Below are positions 10,952 through 19,699 of a stretch of 64,000 bases of DNA, piece by piece. Positions within the stretch are counted from its first letter, which is position 1. The number at the start of each line of letters is the position of its first letter. This DNA comes from Pseudomonas jessenii (GTDB lineage Bacteria > Pseudomonadota > Gammaproteobacteria > Pseudomonadales > Pseudomonadaceae), in assembly GCF_002236115.1 (NCBI RefSeq), contig NZ_NIWT01000002.1:248001-312000 (forward strand), given 5' to 3'. Under the pieces are notes generated by a model. It was not told where the DNA came from. It made no database searches and was given only the letters and a program-made list of their open reading frames with translations. Both the position numbers and the translations under genes were made by a program.

Positions 10952-12265
10952 ATGAAAGTGTTGAAAGGCCAGGACATCCTGGCACTTGGTTTTATGACGT
11001 TTGCCCTGTTCGTCGGGGCTGGCAACATCATCTTCCCACCTATCGTCGGTTTACAGTCCGGGCCCAATGTCTGGATGGCGGCGCTGGGTTTCCTGGTCAC
11101 CGCAGTTGGTCTGCCGGTGATCACCGTCGTGGCGCTGGCCAAGGTCGGCGGAGCAATGGATGCCTTGAGCAGCCCGATCGGTAAAGTGGCCGGTGGCCTG
11201 CTGGCAGCGGCTTGCTACCTCGCTGTTGGCCCGCTGTTCGCGACGCCACGTACCGCGACGGTATCCTTCGAGGTGGGCCTGGCGCCCCTGACCGGCGAGA
11301 GCCCGCTGGCACTGTTCCTCTACAGCTCGGTTTACTTCCTGCTGGTGTTCTTCATCTCGCTGTATCCGGGCCGTTTGCTGGATACCGTAGGGCGCTTCCT
11401 CGCGCCGTTGAAGATCATCGCCCTGGCCGTGCTGGGCATTGCAGCATTCGCCTTGCCGGCCGGTGACATTGGCCATGCAACCCCTGAATACGTTGCAGCA
11501 CCGTTTTCCCAAGGCTTCATCAATGGTTACCTGACCATGGATACCCTGGGCGCCCTGGTGTTCGGCATCGTCATCGTCAACGCCATCCGTTCCCGCGGCG
11601 TCGAGTCGCCAGCACTGATCACCCGTTATGCGATCATCGCCGGGCTCATCGCTGGCGTGGGTCTGGCGCTGGTGTATGTCAGCCTGTTCCGTCTCGGTTC
11701 GGGCAGCCATGAAGTGGCCGCGGGCGCTACCAATGGCGCGGCGGTATTGCACGCTTACGTGCAGCACACCTTCGGTTCGCTGGGCAGTGGTTTCCTTGCC
11801 GTGCTGATCTCCCTGGCGTGCCTGGTGACCGCGGTCGGCCTGACCTGTGCCTGCGCCGAGTACTTCAGCCGTGTGGTGCCGTTGTCTTACAAGACACTGG
11901 TGATCATCCTGGCGGCGTTCTCGCTGCTGGTGTCCAACCTGGGCCTGACCAAGCTGATCGCCTTCTCGATCCCGGTACTGACCGCGATCTACCCGCCGTG
12001 CATCGTTCTGGTGGCGTTGAGCTTCTGCAAGGACTTCTGGCATGAGCAGGGTCGTATCCTCGGCCCGGTGATGCTGGTGTCGTTCATCTTCGGCCTGATC
12101 GATGCCCTGAAGGGGGCCGGCCTGGCGGACTGGATGCCGACACAAATGGCCCACCTGCCGCTTAGCGAGCAGGGCCTGGCCTGGCTGGTGCCATCGGTTA
12201 TGACTCTTGTTGTCGCCGTGGTCTGTGACCGTATGCTGGGCAAGCGCGAAGAAGCGCTGGCTTAA
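10952..12265 (+). CDS. brnQ: Branched-chain amino acid transport carrier (LIVCS family)
   Basis: Secondary transporter coupling cation entry to uptake of leucine, isoleucine and valine at the inner membrane. The N-terminus ([23 protein letters not shown]) is the family signature; about 12 hydrophobic segments are spread over 437 residues. The start has only a weak ribosome site. It is monocistronic: the suc terminator and a REPIN precede it and a 14-bp terminator follows. In P. aeruginosa the equivalent gene, braB, also follows sucCD, to my knowledge. Confidence 0.95.
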   Translation: MKVLKGQDILALGFMTFALFVGAGNIIFPPIVGLQSGPNVWMAALGFLVTAVGLPVITVVALAKVGGAMDALSSPIGKVAGGLLAAACYLAVGPLFATPRTATVSFEVGLAPLTGESPLALFLYSSVYFLLVFFISLYPGRLLDTVGRFLAPLKIIALAVLGIAAFALPAGDIGHATPEYVAAPFSQGFINGYLTMDTLGALVFGIVIVNAIRSRGVESPALITRYAIIAGLIAGVGLALVYVSLFRLGSGSHEVAAGATNGAAVLHAYVQHTFGSLGSGFLAVLISLACLVTAVGLTCACAEYFSRVVPLSYKTLVIILAAFSLLVSNLGLTKLIAFSIPVLTAIYPPCIVLVALSFCKDFWHEQGRILGPVMLVSFIFGLIDALKGAGLADWMPTQMAHLPLSEQGLAWLVPSVMTLVVAVVCDRMLGKREEALA

Positions 12266-12306
12266 GCTTTACCGGCCCGTCACAAACGGGCCTGTGAACA
12301 AAACAG

Positions 12307-12342
12307 AAATGCCCCGTATCAATCGATACGGGGCATTTTTTT
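12307..12342 (+). terminator. Rho-independent terminator after brnQ
   Basis: AAATGCCCCGTATC (12307-12320) pairs with GATACGGGGCATTT (12325-12338) around an AATC loop, followed by a T-run. A 14-bp perfect stem. Confidence 0.95.
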
Positions 12343-12399
12343 ATGGGGTGATGCGGTGTCTTTTCTTCTGCGCTAACGTCGAAATACTGCCATGGCCCT

Positions 12400-12500
12400 T
12401 GTAGGAGCGAGCTTGCTCGCGAAGGTCGTGAACTATAGCGCGTGATTTCTGGATAAACGCGTTGCTCTCAGGTTCTTCGCGAGCAAGCTCGCTCCTACAG
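12400..12500. repeat. REPIN
   Basis: GTAGGAGCGAGCTTGCTCGC (from 12401) and its inverse GCGAGCAAGCTCGCTCCTAC (to 12498) flank about 60 bases of unrelated sequence. These are of the TAGGAGC REP subtype. Confidence 0.9.
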
Positions 12501-12537
12501 GGTTTATGTACACCGCAAATACTTCACAAGGACCTGC

Positions 12538-13275
12538 ATGTCGTTCATCCAAGCCAACCTGATCCACATTCTTGCCGCCGTCTGGTTCGTTATCTGCTGG
12601 GGCGGGTACACCCGCTATGCCACATGGAAAGGCCGTGACACCGCGTGCCTGGCCAGTGTGCTGCACCTGTATCGTGAAGACTGGATGCGCCGCATGCTGC
12701 TGCGCGACAACCGCATCGCCGATGCCAGCGTGATCGGCAATCTGGAGCGCAATGCGTCGTTCTTCGCCTCCAGTACATTGATTATCCTGGCCGGTATTCT
12801 CACGGTATTGGGGGCTTCGGAACGGGCGGTATCCTTGCTGGCGGATATTCCGATGGTGCAACAGGCGTCCCAGGGCATGTCGGAAATCAAGTTGCTGTGC
12901 CTGGCGCTGGTGTTTGTCTATGCGTTCTTTACGTTCAGCTGGTGCATGCGCCAGTACAACTTTGCGGCGGTACTGGTGGGTTCGGCGCCGATGGTCGGTG
13001 AGCGCCATGTATCGGAGCAAGAGCGCAAAGCATTCGCTTCACGCGCCGCTCGCGTCATCTCCATGGCTGCCAACCAGTTCAACTTCGGGCTGCGTTCCTA
13101 CTACTTCGGCATGACCATGCTGGCCTGGTTTGTCAGCCCGTGGCTGTTCATGTTGATGAGTGCCGGCGTCGTGTTTGTTTTGTACCGCCGCGAGTTTCAT
13201 TCCGACGTTCTTGACGTGATGGTCTATACCCCTACAGAGGCACCGTTGCCGGAGGCAATTAAAGAGGCAGCTTGA
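12538..13275 (+). CDS. DUF599 family membrane protein
   Basis: A 245-residue integral membrane protein matching the DUF599 family, whose role is unknown. There is one N-terminal hydrophobic segment (8-22), a hydrophilic stretch with YREDWMRRMLLRDNRI typical of the family, and three further hydrophobic segments (about 75-95, 118-135, 185-210). Its stop overlaps the next start by one base (TGATG), so the two small membrane proteins are made together. The start is ATG with AAGG nearby. Confidence 0.85.
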   Translation: MSFIQANLIHILAAVWFVICWGGYTRYATWKGRDTACLASVLHLYREDWMRRMLLRDNRIADASVIGNLERNASFFASSTLIILAGILTVLGASERAVSLLADIPMVQQASQGMSEIKLLCLALVFVYAFFTFSWCMRQYNFAAVLVGSAPMVGERHVSEQERKAFASRAARVISMAANQFNFGLRSYYFGMTMLAWFVSPWLFMLMSAGVVFVLYRREFHSDVLDVMVYTPTEAPLPEAIKEAA

Positions 13276-13676
13276 TGAGTATTCCATTCTGGTGCGTGTT
13301 TATCAGTGCGGTGTTGATTTATCTGGCGCGAATGCCCGTGACCAGGGCCATGAAAGAGCAGGGTGGTTACGATAACCACCTGCCGCGCCAACAGCAGATG
13401 CAACTCACAGGTCTGGGAGCTCGGGCGGTGGCGGCGCATCAGAACAGTTTCGAAGCGTTCATATTGTTCGCGGTGGGTGTGCTGATGGCGCATACCACGC
13501 AGACGGCGGGCTGGCTGATCGACTGCCTGGCGATCATATTCGTGATCACGCGGGTTATTTACCTGGTGTGTTACTGGAAGGATCTGGCCTGGCAGCGCAG
13601 TTTGGTTTGGCTGGTGGGATTGATCTGTTCGCTGTTGTTGATGATTAGTCCGACTTTTCGAACGATTTTGCTCTAA
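13275..13676 (+). CDS. MAPEG family membrane protein
   Basis: A 133-residue protein with four predicted hydrophobic segments and the MAPEG-type stretch ARAVAAHQNSFEAFILFAVGV. Eukaryotic MAPEG proteins act in eicosanoid and glutathione metabolism; the bacterial substrate is unknown. The ATG at 13275 overlaps the DUF599 gene stop by one base and was chosen over an upstream TTG for that reason. A long bidirectional terminator follows. Confidence 0.85.
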   Translation: MSIPFWCVFISAVLIYLARMPVTRAMKEQGGYDNHLPRQQQMQLTGLGARAVAAHQNSFEAFILFAVGVLMAHTTQTAGWLIDCLAIIFVITRVIYLVCYWKDLAWQRSLVWLVGLICSLLLMISPTFRTILL

Positions 13677-13689
13677 CCATTTTTTTCAA

Positions 13690-13728
13690 GGCAAAAGAAA
13701 ACCCGCACTTGGCGGGTTTTCTTTTGCC
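13690..13728. terminator. Bidirectional terminator between convergent genes
   Basis: A 17-bp perfect inverted repeat (13690-13706 with 13712-13728), core GAAAACCCGC/GCGGGTTTTC, with flanking A and T tracts, serves the MAPEG gene on + and the lipoprotein gene on -. Confidence 0.95.
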
Positions 13729-13743
13729 ACTCTAAAAACCGTA

Positions 13744-14007
13744 TTAGTTCTTAGGTGCTTCTGGAGCGGCCGGAGCGGCTGGAGCGGCCTCTTTTGCCGC
13801 TTCTGCGTTCGATTCGGCCTGAGCTTTGGCAGCTTCGGCGTTTTCTTTCGCAGCGTCGTTCACTTTATCCTGAGCTTTGTTCATGTCCTGCTGAGCTTGC
13901 TCGGCATGTTTGGTCGCATCTTGAGCTTTGTCCTCGGATTTTTTATCGCAGGCAGCGAGACCGAGGGAAGCGGTCAACATCAAGGCAATAGCTAAAGTCT
14001 TACGCAT
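13744..14007 (-). CDS. Small Ala/Lys-rich lipoprotein
   Basis: An 87-residue predicted lipoprotein. The signal peptide MRKTLAIALMLTASLGLAAC has lipobox LAAC, with the acylated Cys at 20. The rest is a low-complexity helical Ala/Glu/Lys/Gln stretch (about 25-70), probably coiled coil, ending in an Ala-Pro-rich tail. It resembles small envelope lipoproteins with an extended helix, but I assign no function. I chose the Met at 14007 because GGAG lies just upstream and the signal peptide then starts correctly; an upstream in-frame ATG at 14058 would add 17 residues ahead of it. Confidence 0.85.
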   Translation of the reverse strand: MRKTLAIALMLTASLGLAACDKKSEDKAQDATKHAEQAQQDMNKAQDKVNDAAKENAEAAKAQAESNAEAAKEAAPAAPAAPEAPKN

Positions 14008-14165
14008 GGGGTGTTTCTCCTGATGAAAAGCATCTACTGGCATTAAGAGCCCACGCATCAGGGTTAAGTTCCTTAATTTTTTCAGATATATAAGTTTGTT
14101 CTAGTGCGGAACTTTTACCCGGACCGCCACTGCACTGTACAGACATAAACAAGAGTTTTTATCAA

Positions 14166-14642
14166 ATGACTGAAAACCCCGTTTTTGAGCGTGCAACGCG
14201 CTTTCTGTCGGCGCTGCGACATTGCCAGGTACTTGGACTAAGCGTTCACAGCGCCAGCAACGAAGGGCTGACGATTGTGCTGCCGTACAGCCCGCAGATC
14301 GTCGGCAATCCCGAAACCGGCGTGATTCATGGCGGAGCGCTGACTTCGCTGATGGACACCGCCTGTGGCATGGCGACCCTCTGCGTGCTCCCGGAATTCG
14401 AAGTCTGCCCGACCCTGGACCTGCGCATCGACTACATGCACGCCGCCGAACCACATAAGGATGTCTACGGCTTTGCCCAGTGCTATCGGGTCACCACCGA
14501 CGTGATTTTTGCCCGTGGCTTCGCCTATCAGGATGACCCCGGGCAACCCATTGCCCATGTGATGGGCACTTTCATGCGCATGGGAAAGAACATCAAAGGC
14601 ACCAAGGGCTTTGGTGGCGCGGTTGCCGGAGGTGCGCAATGA
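14166..14642 (+). CDS. PaaI-type hotdog-fold thioesterase (first of pair)
   Basis: A 158-residue acyl-CoA thioesterase-like protein. The hotdog signature NPETGVIHGGALTSLMDTACG holds the conserved HGG and the helix with the acidic residue that acts in PaaI and 4-hydroxybenzoyl-CoA thioesterases. TLDLRIDYMHAAEP follows. The substrate is unknown. The last four bases overlap the second thioesterase (ATGA), so the two may form a heteromer or a matched pair. The upstream gene is on the opposite strand, so the promoter lies at 14008-14165. Confidence 0.88.
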   Translation: MTENPVFERATRFLSALRHCQVLGLSVHSASNEGLTIVLPYSPQIVGNPETGVIHGGALTSLMDTACGMATLCVLPEFEVCPTLDLRIDYMHAAEPHKDVYGFAQCYRVTTDVIFARGFAYQDDPGQPIAHVMGTFMRMGKNIKGTKGFGGAVAGGAQ

Positions 14643-15091
14643 GCGAGTCGCTGAAAGAGCAATTGCAAAAGGCCCATGAGCAGGGCGATTACGCCTCGTT
14701 GCTGGATTTGATTCCCTATGCCCGGCTGATCGGCGTCGAATGTTCCCGGGTGGGAGATGAGTTGTTGTTCAAGCTGCCAGCGAACCAGGACAACATCGGT
14801 AACCCCTTGTTGCCGGCGATTCATGGCGGTGTGATCGCCGGTTTCATGGAATTGGCCGCGGCGCTGCACCTGTTGGTGTTTACCGGAACGCCCGGGGTGC
14901 CGAAGATCATCGACTTCTCCCTGGATTACCTGCGGGCCGGGCAGTTTCGCGATACCTGGGCCCGATGCCAGGTTTGGCGCCAGGGGCGCCGGGTCGCCAA
15001 TGTGGCGATTACCGCCTGGCAAAGCACCGAAGCCGAGCCCATTGCCACGGCCCGTGCACATTTCAAACTCGAAGAGCCCTTGAAATCCTGA
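14639..15091 (+). CDS. PaaI-type hotdog-fold thioesterase (second of pair)
   Basis: A 150-residue hotdog protein related to its upstream partner but divergent. The core is NIGNPLLPAIHGGVIAGFMELAA, where the helix residue after HGG is Glu rather than Asp, then IIDFSLDYLRAG. Starting within a 4-base overlap, it is probably translationally coupled. The htpG heat-shock promoter appears to start inside its last codons. Confidence 0.88.
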   Translation: MSESLKEQLQKAHEQGDYASLLDLIPYARLIGVECSRVGDELLFKLPANQDNIGNPLLPAIHGGVIAGFMELAAALHLLVFTGTPGVPKIIDFSLDYLRAGQFRDTWARCQVWRQGRRVANVAITAWQSTEAEPIATARAHFKLEEPLKS

Positions 15092-15106
15092 ACTCAGCCC
15101 CAAACT
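15079..15106 (+). promoter_or_regulatory. Sigma-32-like heat-shock promoter of htpG
   Basis: CTTGAA at 15079-15084, a 13-base spacer, then CCCCAAACT at 15098-15106. This is close to the known sigma-32 consensus CTTGAAA-N12-CCCCATNT. It overlaps the stop of the upstream thioesterase and lies 67 bases before htpG, as expected for a heat-shock gene. Confidence 0.7.
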
Positions 15107-15172
15107 CTGAGGACAACCCGCCGTCGATCCTCAAGGTCGCGGCTTATGCCATCTGATTGGAGTTTGATGACC

Positions 15173-17077
15173 ATGAGTGTGGAAACTCAAAAGGAAACCC
15201 TGGGCTTCCAGACCGAGGTGAAGCAGCTGCTGCATCTCATGATCCATTCGCTGTATTCCAACAAGGAAATTTTCCTTCGCGAATTGATCTCGAACGCCTC
15301 TGACGCTGTCGACAAGTTACGTTTCGAAGCCCTGGCCAAGCCAGAGCTGCTGGAAGGTGGCGCCGAACTGAAAATTCGCGTGAGCTTCGACAAGGACGCT
15401 AAAACCGTCACCCTCGAAGACAACGGTATTGGCATGAGCCGCGAAGACGCGATCACCCACCTGGGTACCATCGCCAAGTCCGGCACCGCCGATTTCATGA
15501 AGCACCTGACCGGCGACCAGAAAAAAGACTCGCACCTGATCGGCCAGTTTGGCGTTGGTTTCTACTCCGCCTTCATCGTCGCCGACAAAGTCGATGTGTT
15601 CAGCCGTCGCGCCGGCAGCCCGTCCAGCGAAGGCGTGCATTGGTCGTCCAAAGGCGAAGGCGATTTCGAAGTCGCAACCGTCGACAAGGCTGAGCGCGGC
15701 ACTCGCATCGTCCTGCACCTGAAGTCCGGTGAAGACGAGTTCGCCGATGGCTGGCGTCTGCGCAACATCATCAAGAAGTACTCCGATCACATCGCCTTGC
15801 CGATCGAGCTGCCGAAAGAAGTGGCCGCTGCCGAAGGTGAAGAGCAGCCGGCCGTTGAGTGGGAAACCGTCAACCGCGCCAGCGCCCTGTGGACCCGTCC
15901 GCGTACCGATATCAAGGACGAGGAATACCAGGAGTTCTACAAGCACATCGCTCACGATTTCGAAAATCCGCTGAGCTGGAGCCACAACAAGGTCGAAGGC
16001 AAGCTCGAATACAGCTCATTGCTGTACGTGCCGACCCGTGCGCCGTTCGACCTGTACCAGCGTGAGGCGCCGAAAGGCCTGAAGCTGTACGTGCAGCGCG
16101 TGTTCGTCATGGATCAGGCCGAGTCCTTCCTGCCGCTGTACCTGCGCTTCATCAAGGGCGTGGTCGACTCCAACGACCTGTCGCTGAACGTGTCGCGGGA
16201 AATCCTGCAGAAAGACCCGATCATCGACTCGATGAAGTCGGCGCTGACCAAGCGCGTCTTGGACATGCTGGAAAAACTGGCGAAGAACGAGCCTGAGCAA
16301 TACAAGGGCTTCTGGAAAAACTTCGGTCAGGTCATGAAAGAAGGCCCGGCAGAAGATTTCGCCAACAAGGAAAAAATCGCCGGTCTGCTGCGTTTCGCAT
16401 CGACCCACGGCGACGATGGCGAGCAGGTTGTCGGCCTGGCCGAGTACCTGGCGCGCGCCAAGGAAGGTCAGGAAAAGATCTACTACCTGACCGGCGAAAC
16501 CTACGCCCAGGTCAAGAACAGCCCGCACCTGGAAGTCTTCCGCAAGAAAGGCATCGAAGTGCTGCTGCTGACCGACCGTATCGACGAGTGGCTGATGAGC
16601 TACCTCAGCGACTTCGACGGCAAGAGCTTTGTCGACGTAGCGCGCGGTGACCTGGACCTGGGCAACCTGGACTCGGAAGAGGACAAGAAGGCCGCGGAAG
16701 AAGTCGCCAAGGCCAAAGAAGGTCTGGTCGAGCGTCTGAAAACCGCATTGGGCGAGTCCGTTGCTGAAGTGCGGGTTTCCCATCGCCTGACCGACTCCCC
16801 GGCAATCCTGGCCATCGGTGAGCAGGACCTGGGCTTGCAGATGCGCCAGATCCTGGAAGCCAGCGGTCAGAAGGTTCCGGATTCGAAGCCGATCTTCGAA
16901 TTCAACCCGGCTCACCCGCTGATCGAGAAGCTCGACAACGAGCAGAGCGACGAGCGCTTCGGCGACCTGTCGCACATCCTCTTCGATCAGGCGGCCCTGG
17001 CGGCCGGCGACAGCTTGAAAGACCCGGCGGCCTATGTGCGCCGTCTGAACAAGCTGTTGGTCGAGCTATCGGCCTGA
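15173..17077 (+). CDS. htpG: Molecular chaperone HtpG (Hsp90)
   Basis: Cytosolic dimeric ATP-dependent chaperone. The N-terminal GHKL ATPase shows [24 protein letters not shown] and [11 protein letters not shown]; the middle domain includes [23 protein letters not shown] and LNVSREILQ; the C-terminal domain dimerises. The Met at 15173 ([12 protein letters not shown]) gives 634 residues and matches the family; an upstream in-frame ATG at 15146 has no family support. The ribosome site is GGAG, 10 bases upstream. It is probably transcribed from the sigma-32-like promoter and ends at a tetraloop terminator. Confidence 0.98.
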   Translation: MSVETQKETLGFQTEVKQLLHLMIHSLYSNKEIFLRELISNASDAVDKLRFEALAKPELLEGGAELKIRVSFDKDAKTVTLEDNGIGMSREDAITHLGTIAKSGTADFMKHLTGDQKKDSHLIGQFGVGFYSAFIVADKVDVFSRRAGSPSSEGVHWSSKGEGDFEVATVDKAERGTRIVLHLKSGEDEFADGWRLRNIIKKYSDHIALPIELPKEVAAAEGEEQPAVEWETVNRASALWTRPRTDIKDEEYQEFYKHIAHDFENPLSWSHNKVEGKLEYSSLLYVPTRAPFDLYQREAPKGLKLYVQRVFVMDQAESFLPLYLRFIKGVVDSNDLSLNVSREILQKDPIIDSMKSALTKRVLDMLEKLAKNEPEQYKGFWKNFGQVMKEGPAEDFANKEKIAGLLRFASTHGDDGEQVVGLAEYLARAKEGQEKIYYLTGETYAQVKNSPHLEVFRKKGIEVLLLTDRIDEWLMSYLSDFDGKSFVDVARGDLDLGNLDSEEDKKAAEEVAKAKEGLVERLKTALGESVAEVRVSHRLTDSPAILAIGEQDLGLQMRQILEASGQKVPDSKPIFEFNPAHPLIEKLDNEQSDERFGDLSHILFDQAALAAGDSLKDPAAYVRRLNKLLVELSA

Positions 17078-17088
17078 CGGTGTTGTAG

Positions 17089-17114
17089 AAAAACCCGCTT
17101 CGGCGGGTTTTTTC
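17089..17114 (+). terminator. Rho-independent terminator after htpG
   Basis: AAAAACCCGC (17089-17098) pairs with GCGGGTTTTT (17103-17112) around a TTCG tetraloop, followed by a T-run. Confidence 0.95.
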
Positions 17115-17144
17115 ATTTCGGTGCTAAAACATCAGGAGTCAGAA

Positions 17145-17873
17145 ATGAGCCAAATCACTGTACGTTCCGTTGCCTATCAGATTGACGGCCAGGCTTACGA
17201 AAGCCGTCTGGCCTTCGATGCCGACCATAAAGGCCCGCGCCCGGGCTTGTTGATGGCGCCGAACTGGATGGGCGTCAGCGCCGGTGCCGAGGAGATCGCC
17301 AAGTCGGTGGCATCCAAGGGCTATGTGGTACTGATCGCAGACCTTTACGGTCAATCGGTTCGACCGACGAACAATGACGAGGCCGGCGCGGCCATGATGC
17401 CGTTGAAGAATGATCGCGCATTGTTGTGCAAGCGCATGCAGGTGGCGTTCGAGCAGCTGCAAAGCCAGGGTGAAGTGGCTGTCGATACTTCGAAACTGGC
17501 CACTTTCGGTTTCTGCTTCGGCGGTTGCTGTGCCCTGGAGTTTGCCCGTACCGGCGCGCCGGTGAAGGCCGCGGTGTCGTTCCACGGCACGCTGGACACA
17601 CCGAATCCGGCTGATGCGAAAAACATCAAGGGTAAGGTCCTGGTGCTGCATGGCGCATCCGATCCATTGGTGCCGAAGGAGCAGTTGCCGGCGTTCGAAG
17701 ACGAAATGAACGCGGCGGGTGTGGACTGGCAGTTGCTGAGCTACGGCGGTGCGTTCCACTCGTTCACCGACCCGCACGCCAATGTGCCGGGCATGATGAT
17801 GTATGACGCCAAGGTGGCTGCCCGGGCGTTTACGTCGATGCATAACTTGCTGGATGAAGTGTTCAAGGGCTGA
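17145..17873 (+). CDS. Dienelactone hydrolase family protein
   Basis: A 242-residue alpha/beta hydrolase of the dienelactone hydrolase family. The Cys nucleophile lies in FGFCFGGCCALEF, the Asp in HGASDPLVP and the His in GGAFHSFTD, giving the Cys-Asp-His triad. A role in aromatic degradation is not implied: related genes near htpG are general housekeeping esterases. I chose the Met at 17145 with AGGAG upstream over the in-frame ATG at 17121. A tandem REP region follows. Confidence 0.9.
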   Translation: MSQITVRSVAYQIDGQAYESRLAFDADHKGPRPGLLMAPNWMGVSAGAEEIAKSVASKGYVVLIADLYGQSVRPTNNDEAGAAMMPLKNDRALLCKRMQVAFEQLQSQGEVAVDTSKLATFGFCFGGCCALEFARTGAPVKAAVSFHGTLDTPNPADAKNIKGKVLVLHGASDPLVPKEQLPAFEDEMNAAGVDWQLLSYGGAFHSFTDPHANVPGMMMYDAKVAARAFTSMHNLLDEVFKG

Positions 17874-17913
17874 TAGCTGTTTTCAGCCTGGATTGGGCCG
17901 GTGTCTTCGCCGG

Positions 17914-18018
17914 CCCCATCGCGAGCAAGCTCGCTCCCACAGGGGAATGGTGTCGTACACAACTCTTGCGGCCGACACGGTCAACTGTGGGAGCGAGCTT
18001 GCTCGCGATGGCGGCATA
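17914..18018. repeat. REPIN
   Basis: CCATCGCGAGCAAGCTCGC (from 17916) and GGGAGCGAGCTTGCTCGC (to 18007) in inverted orientation. Its right half is repeated downstream as part of a tandem duplication. Confidence 0.9.
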
Positions 18019-18171
18019 ACTGGCGCTGAAGTTTTCAGGGCAATTCGAACCTCTCACTCCCACAGGGGAAATGTGTCGTACACAATTCTTGCGGCCGGCA
18101 CGGTCAACTGTGGGAGCGAGCTTGCTCGCGATGGCGGCATAACGGGTGCTGAAAGTTTCAGGGCAGTTCGA
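17930..18171. repeat. Imperfect tandem duplication of a REP-containing unit
   Basis: Two copies, 17930-18048 and 18053-18171, repeat with a 123-base period and few mismatches (shared landmarks: CCCACAGGGGAA, TGTCGTACACAA, CGGTCAACTGTGGGAGC, GATGGCGGCATAAC, TTTCAGGGCA). The second copy holds the stop and last codons of the pirin gene; the first holds a corresponding decayed fragment. The duplicated unit therefore spans the gene end and one REP. Confidence 0.85.
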
Positions 18172-19018
18172 TTCGCTCAACTTCCCCGGGCACCGTCGGC
18201 CAATCCCCGGCCGCCCAACGCCGGCGTGCTTCATCAATCGCCGCCGGATCGCTCGCGACAAAATTCCAGTTGATCCGCCGTGGCCCGTCCAGCGGAGCAC
18301 CGCCGAACAACACGGCGTGACTGTCGCTTTCGGCAAACAGTGTCATCTCTTCCCCCGCAGGCAGTACCACCAGCGAGTACGGCTCTATTGGCTCGCCATC
18401 GAGTTGCACTTCGCCGCTCAACACATACAGGGCACGTTCTTCATGCTCGGTGGGAATCAGCAATGTCGTCGCCGTTTGCAGGTGTAACTCCGCGTACAGC
18501 GTAGGAGAAAGCACTGGCACTGGCGATTCCAGGCAAAAGCCTGACCCGGCAATCATGCGAATCTTCACCCCCAGGTTTTCGCTGACTGGCAATGTGGACG
18601 CTGGATGGTGGCTGTAATGCCCCGGACCTTGTTCTTTATCCTTGGGTGAAGCCAGCCAGATCTGCAGGCCGTGCATCGTGAAGCCGCTTTCCTTCAGGGC
18701 CTCGGGCGTGCGTTCGACGTGGGCGATGGCGCTGCCGGCCGTCATCCAGCTGACGTCGCCAGTCCCGACCACTTGATCGGAACCAAGGCTGTCCTTGTGC
18801 TGGATCTGCCCCTGGAACAAATAGGTGAGGGTGGACAGGCCAATGTGTGGATGCTGGCGAATGTTCATGCCTTTGCCCGGTGGATAACGGGTTTCCAGCA
18901 TGTGGTCGAAAAACACGAATGGCCCGACGCTGCGGCACTTGGCCGAAGGCAGCGGGCGGAGAATCGGCTGGCCCTCGACATCTTCGGTGCGGGGGCGGAT
19001 CACGAGCGGAGTGTTCAT
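18158..19018 (-). CDS. Pirin family protein
   Basis: A 286-residue bicupin. The N-terminal cupin has the pirin metal-binding set: FFDHM, then HPHIGLSTLTYLFQG with two His, and a later Glu in AHVERT. The C-terminal cupin is degenerate. Some bacterial pirins act as quercetinases or bind metabolic enzymes; which applies here is unknown. The final residues (RIELP) are encoded inside the tandem-duplicated REP unit. It runs convergent to the dienelactone hydrolase gene. Confidence 0.92.
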   Translation of the reverse strand: MNTPLVIRPRTEDVEGQPILRPLPSAKCRSVGPFVFFDHMLETRYPPGKGMNIRQHPHIGLSTLTYLFQGQIQHKDSLGSDQVVGTGDVSWMTAGSAIAHVERTPEALKESGFTMHGLQIWLASPKDKEQGPGHYSHHPASTLPVSENLGVKIRMIAGSGFCLESPVPVLSPTLYAELHLQTATTLLIPTEHEERALYVLSGEVQLDGEPIEPYSLVVLPAGEEMTLFAESDSHAVLFGGAPLDGPRRINWNFVASDPAAIDEARRRWAAGDWPTVPGEVERIELP

Positions 19019-19080
19019 GGTGCGTTCCAGGCTGAGCGGGTAATGCGTTCGAGCATAACCCGCTTGGGCAGCCCTTGCCG

Positions 19081-19497
19081 CTATTGGCTGAACGCGCCTT
19101 CGGACAAATGCGTTTCGATGCTGACTTCAGACGTGGTCATCAGCTTGTGGATCGGGCAGCGATCGGCCACACGGTGCAGTTCATCGCGCTGGGCGTCGGT
19201 GAGTACGCCCTTGAGGGTCAGTTTGACGTGCAGGGCGTACTGGCCTTTCTGTTCCAGGCTGTTGTCGCGCTTGACCTCGACGCCGACACCGGTCAGCGGG
19301 ATGTCTTTCTTCCTGGCATACAGCTTCAGGGTCAGGGCTTTGCAGGCACCCAGCGCGGCATCGAAATAATCGTGTGGCTCCGGCGCCGAACCCTCTCCGC
19401 CAGCCGTGGCGGGCGCGTCGGCGAAGAGTTCGTGGTCATCGATCTGGACGCTGTGGCGCAAACCTTCGGCAGAAACGGTGTTGACGGTAACAGTCAT
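19081..19497 (-). CDS. OsmC family peroxiredoxin-like protein
   Basis: A 138-residue OsmC/Ohr-fold protein. The two redox cysteines are in DAALGACKALTLKLYA and in ADRCPIHKLMTT, and the Glu partner of the fold is plausible upstream. It is likely to reduce organic hydroperoxides or act on related thiol chemistry; it is of the YhfA-like OsmC type rather than Ohr. It sits 62 bases upstream of pirin on the same strand, so the two may be co-transcribed. Confidence 0.88.
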   Translation of the reverse strand: MTVTVNTVSAEGLRHSVQIDDHELFADAPATAGGEGSAPEPHDYFDAALGACKALTLKLYARKKDIPLTGVGVEVKRDNSLEQKGQYALHVKLTLKGVLTDAQRDELHRVADRCPIHKLMTTSEVSIETHLSEGAFSQ

Positions 19498-19586
19498 GGC
19501 AAACCTCGCAGGCGACAGGAAAACTCATTCGATCAAAAAATGACCTTGAGGGTATAGAGCCATCGCGTTTGTCGGGTGTTCCAATC

Positions 19587-19685
19587 TGTAGGAGTGAGCT
19601 TGCTCGCGATGATCTCACTGGCACTGTGTGTATCCGCCAGGGCGAGTCATCGTTAAAGTCCATCGCGAGCAAGCTCGCTCCTACT
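19587..19685. repeat. REPIN
   Basis: GTAGGAGTGAGCTTGCTCGC (from 19588) and GCGAGCAAGCTCGCTCCTAC (to 19684) inverted. It lies between the OsmC-like and DUF3108 genes and overlaps the region where the purM-purN-DUF3108 transcript would end. Confidence 0.88.
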
Positions 19686-19699
19686 GGTCTCGATCCGGA

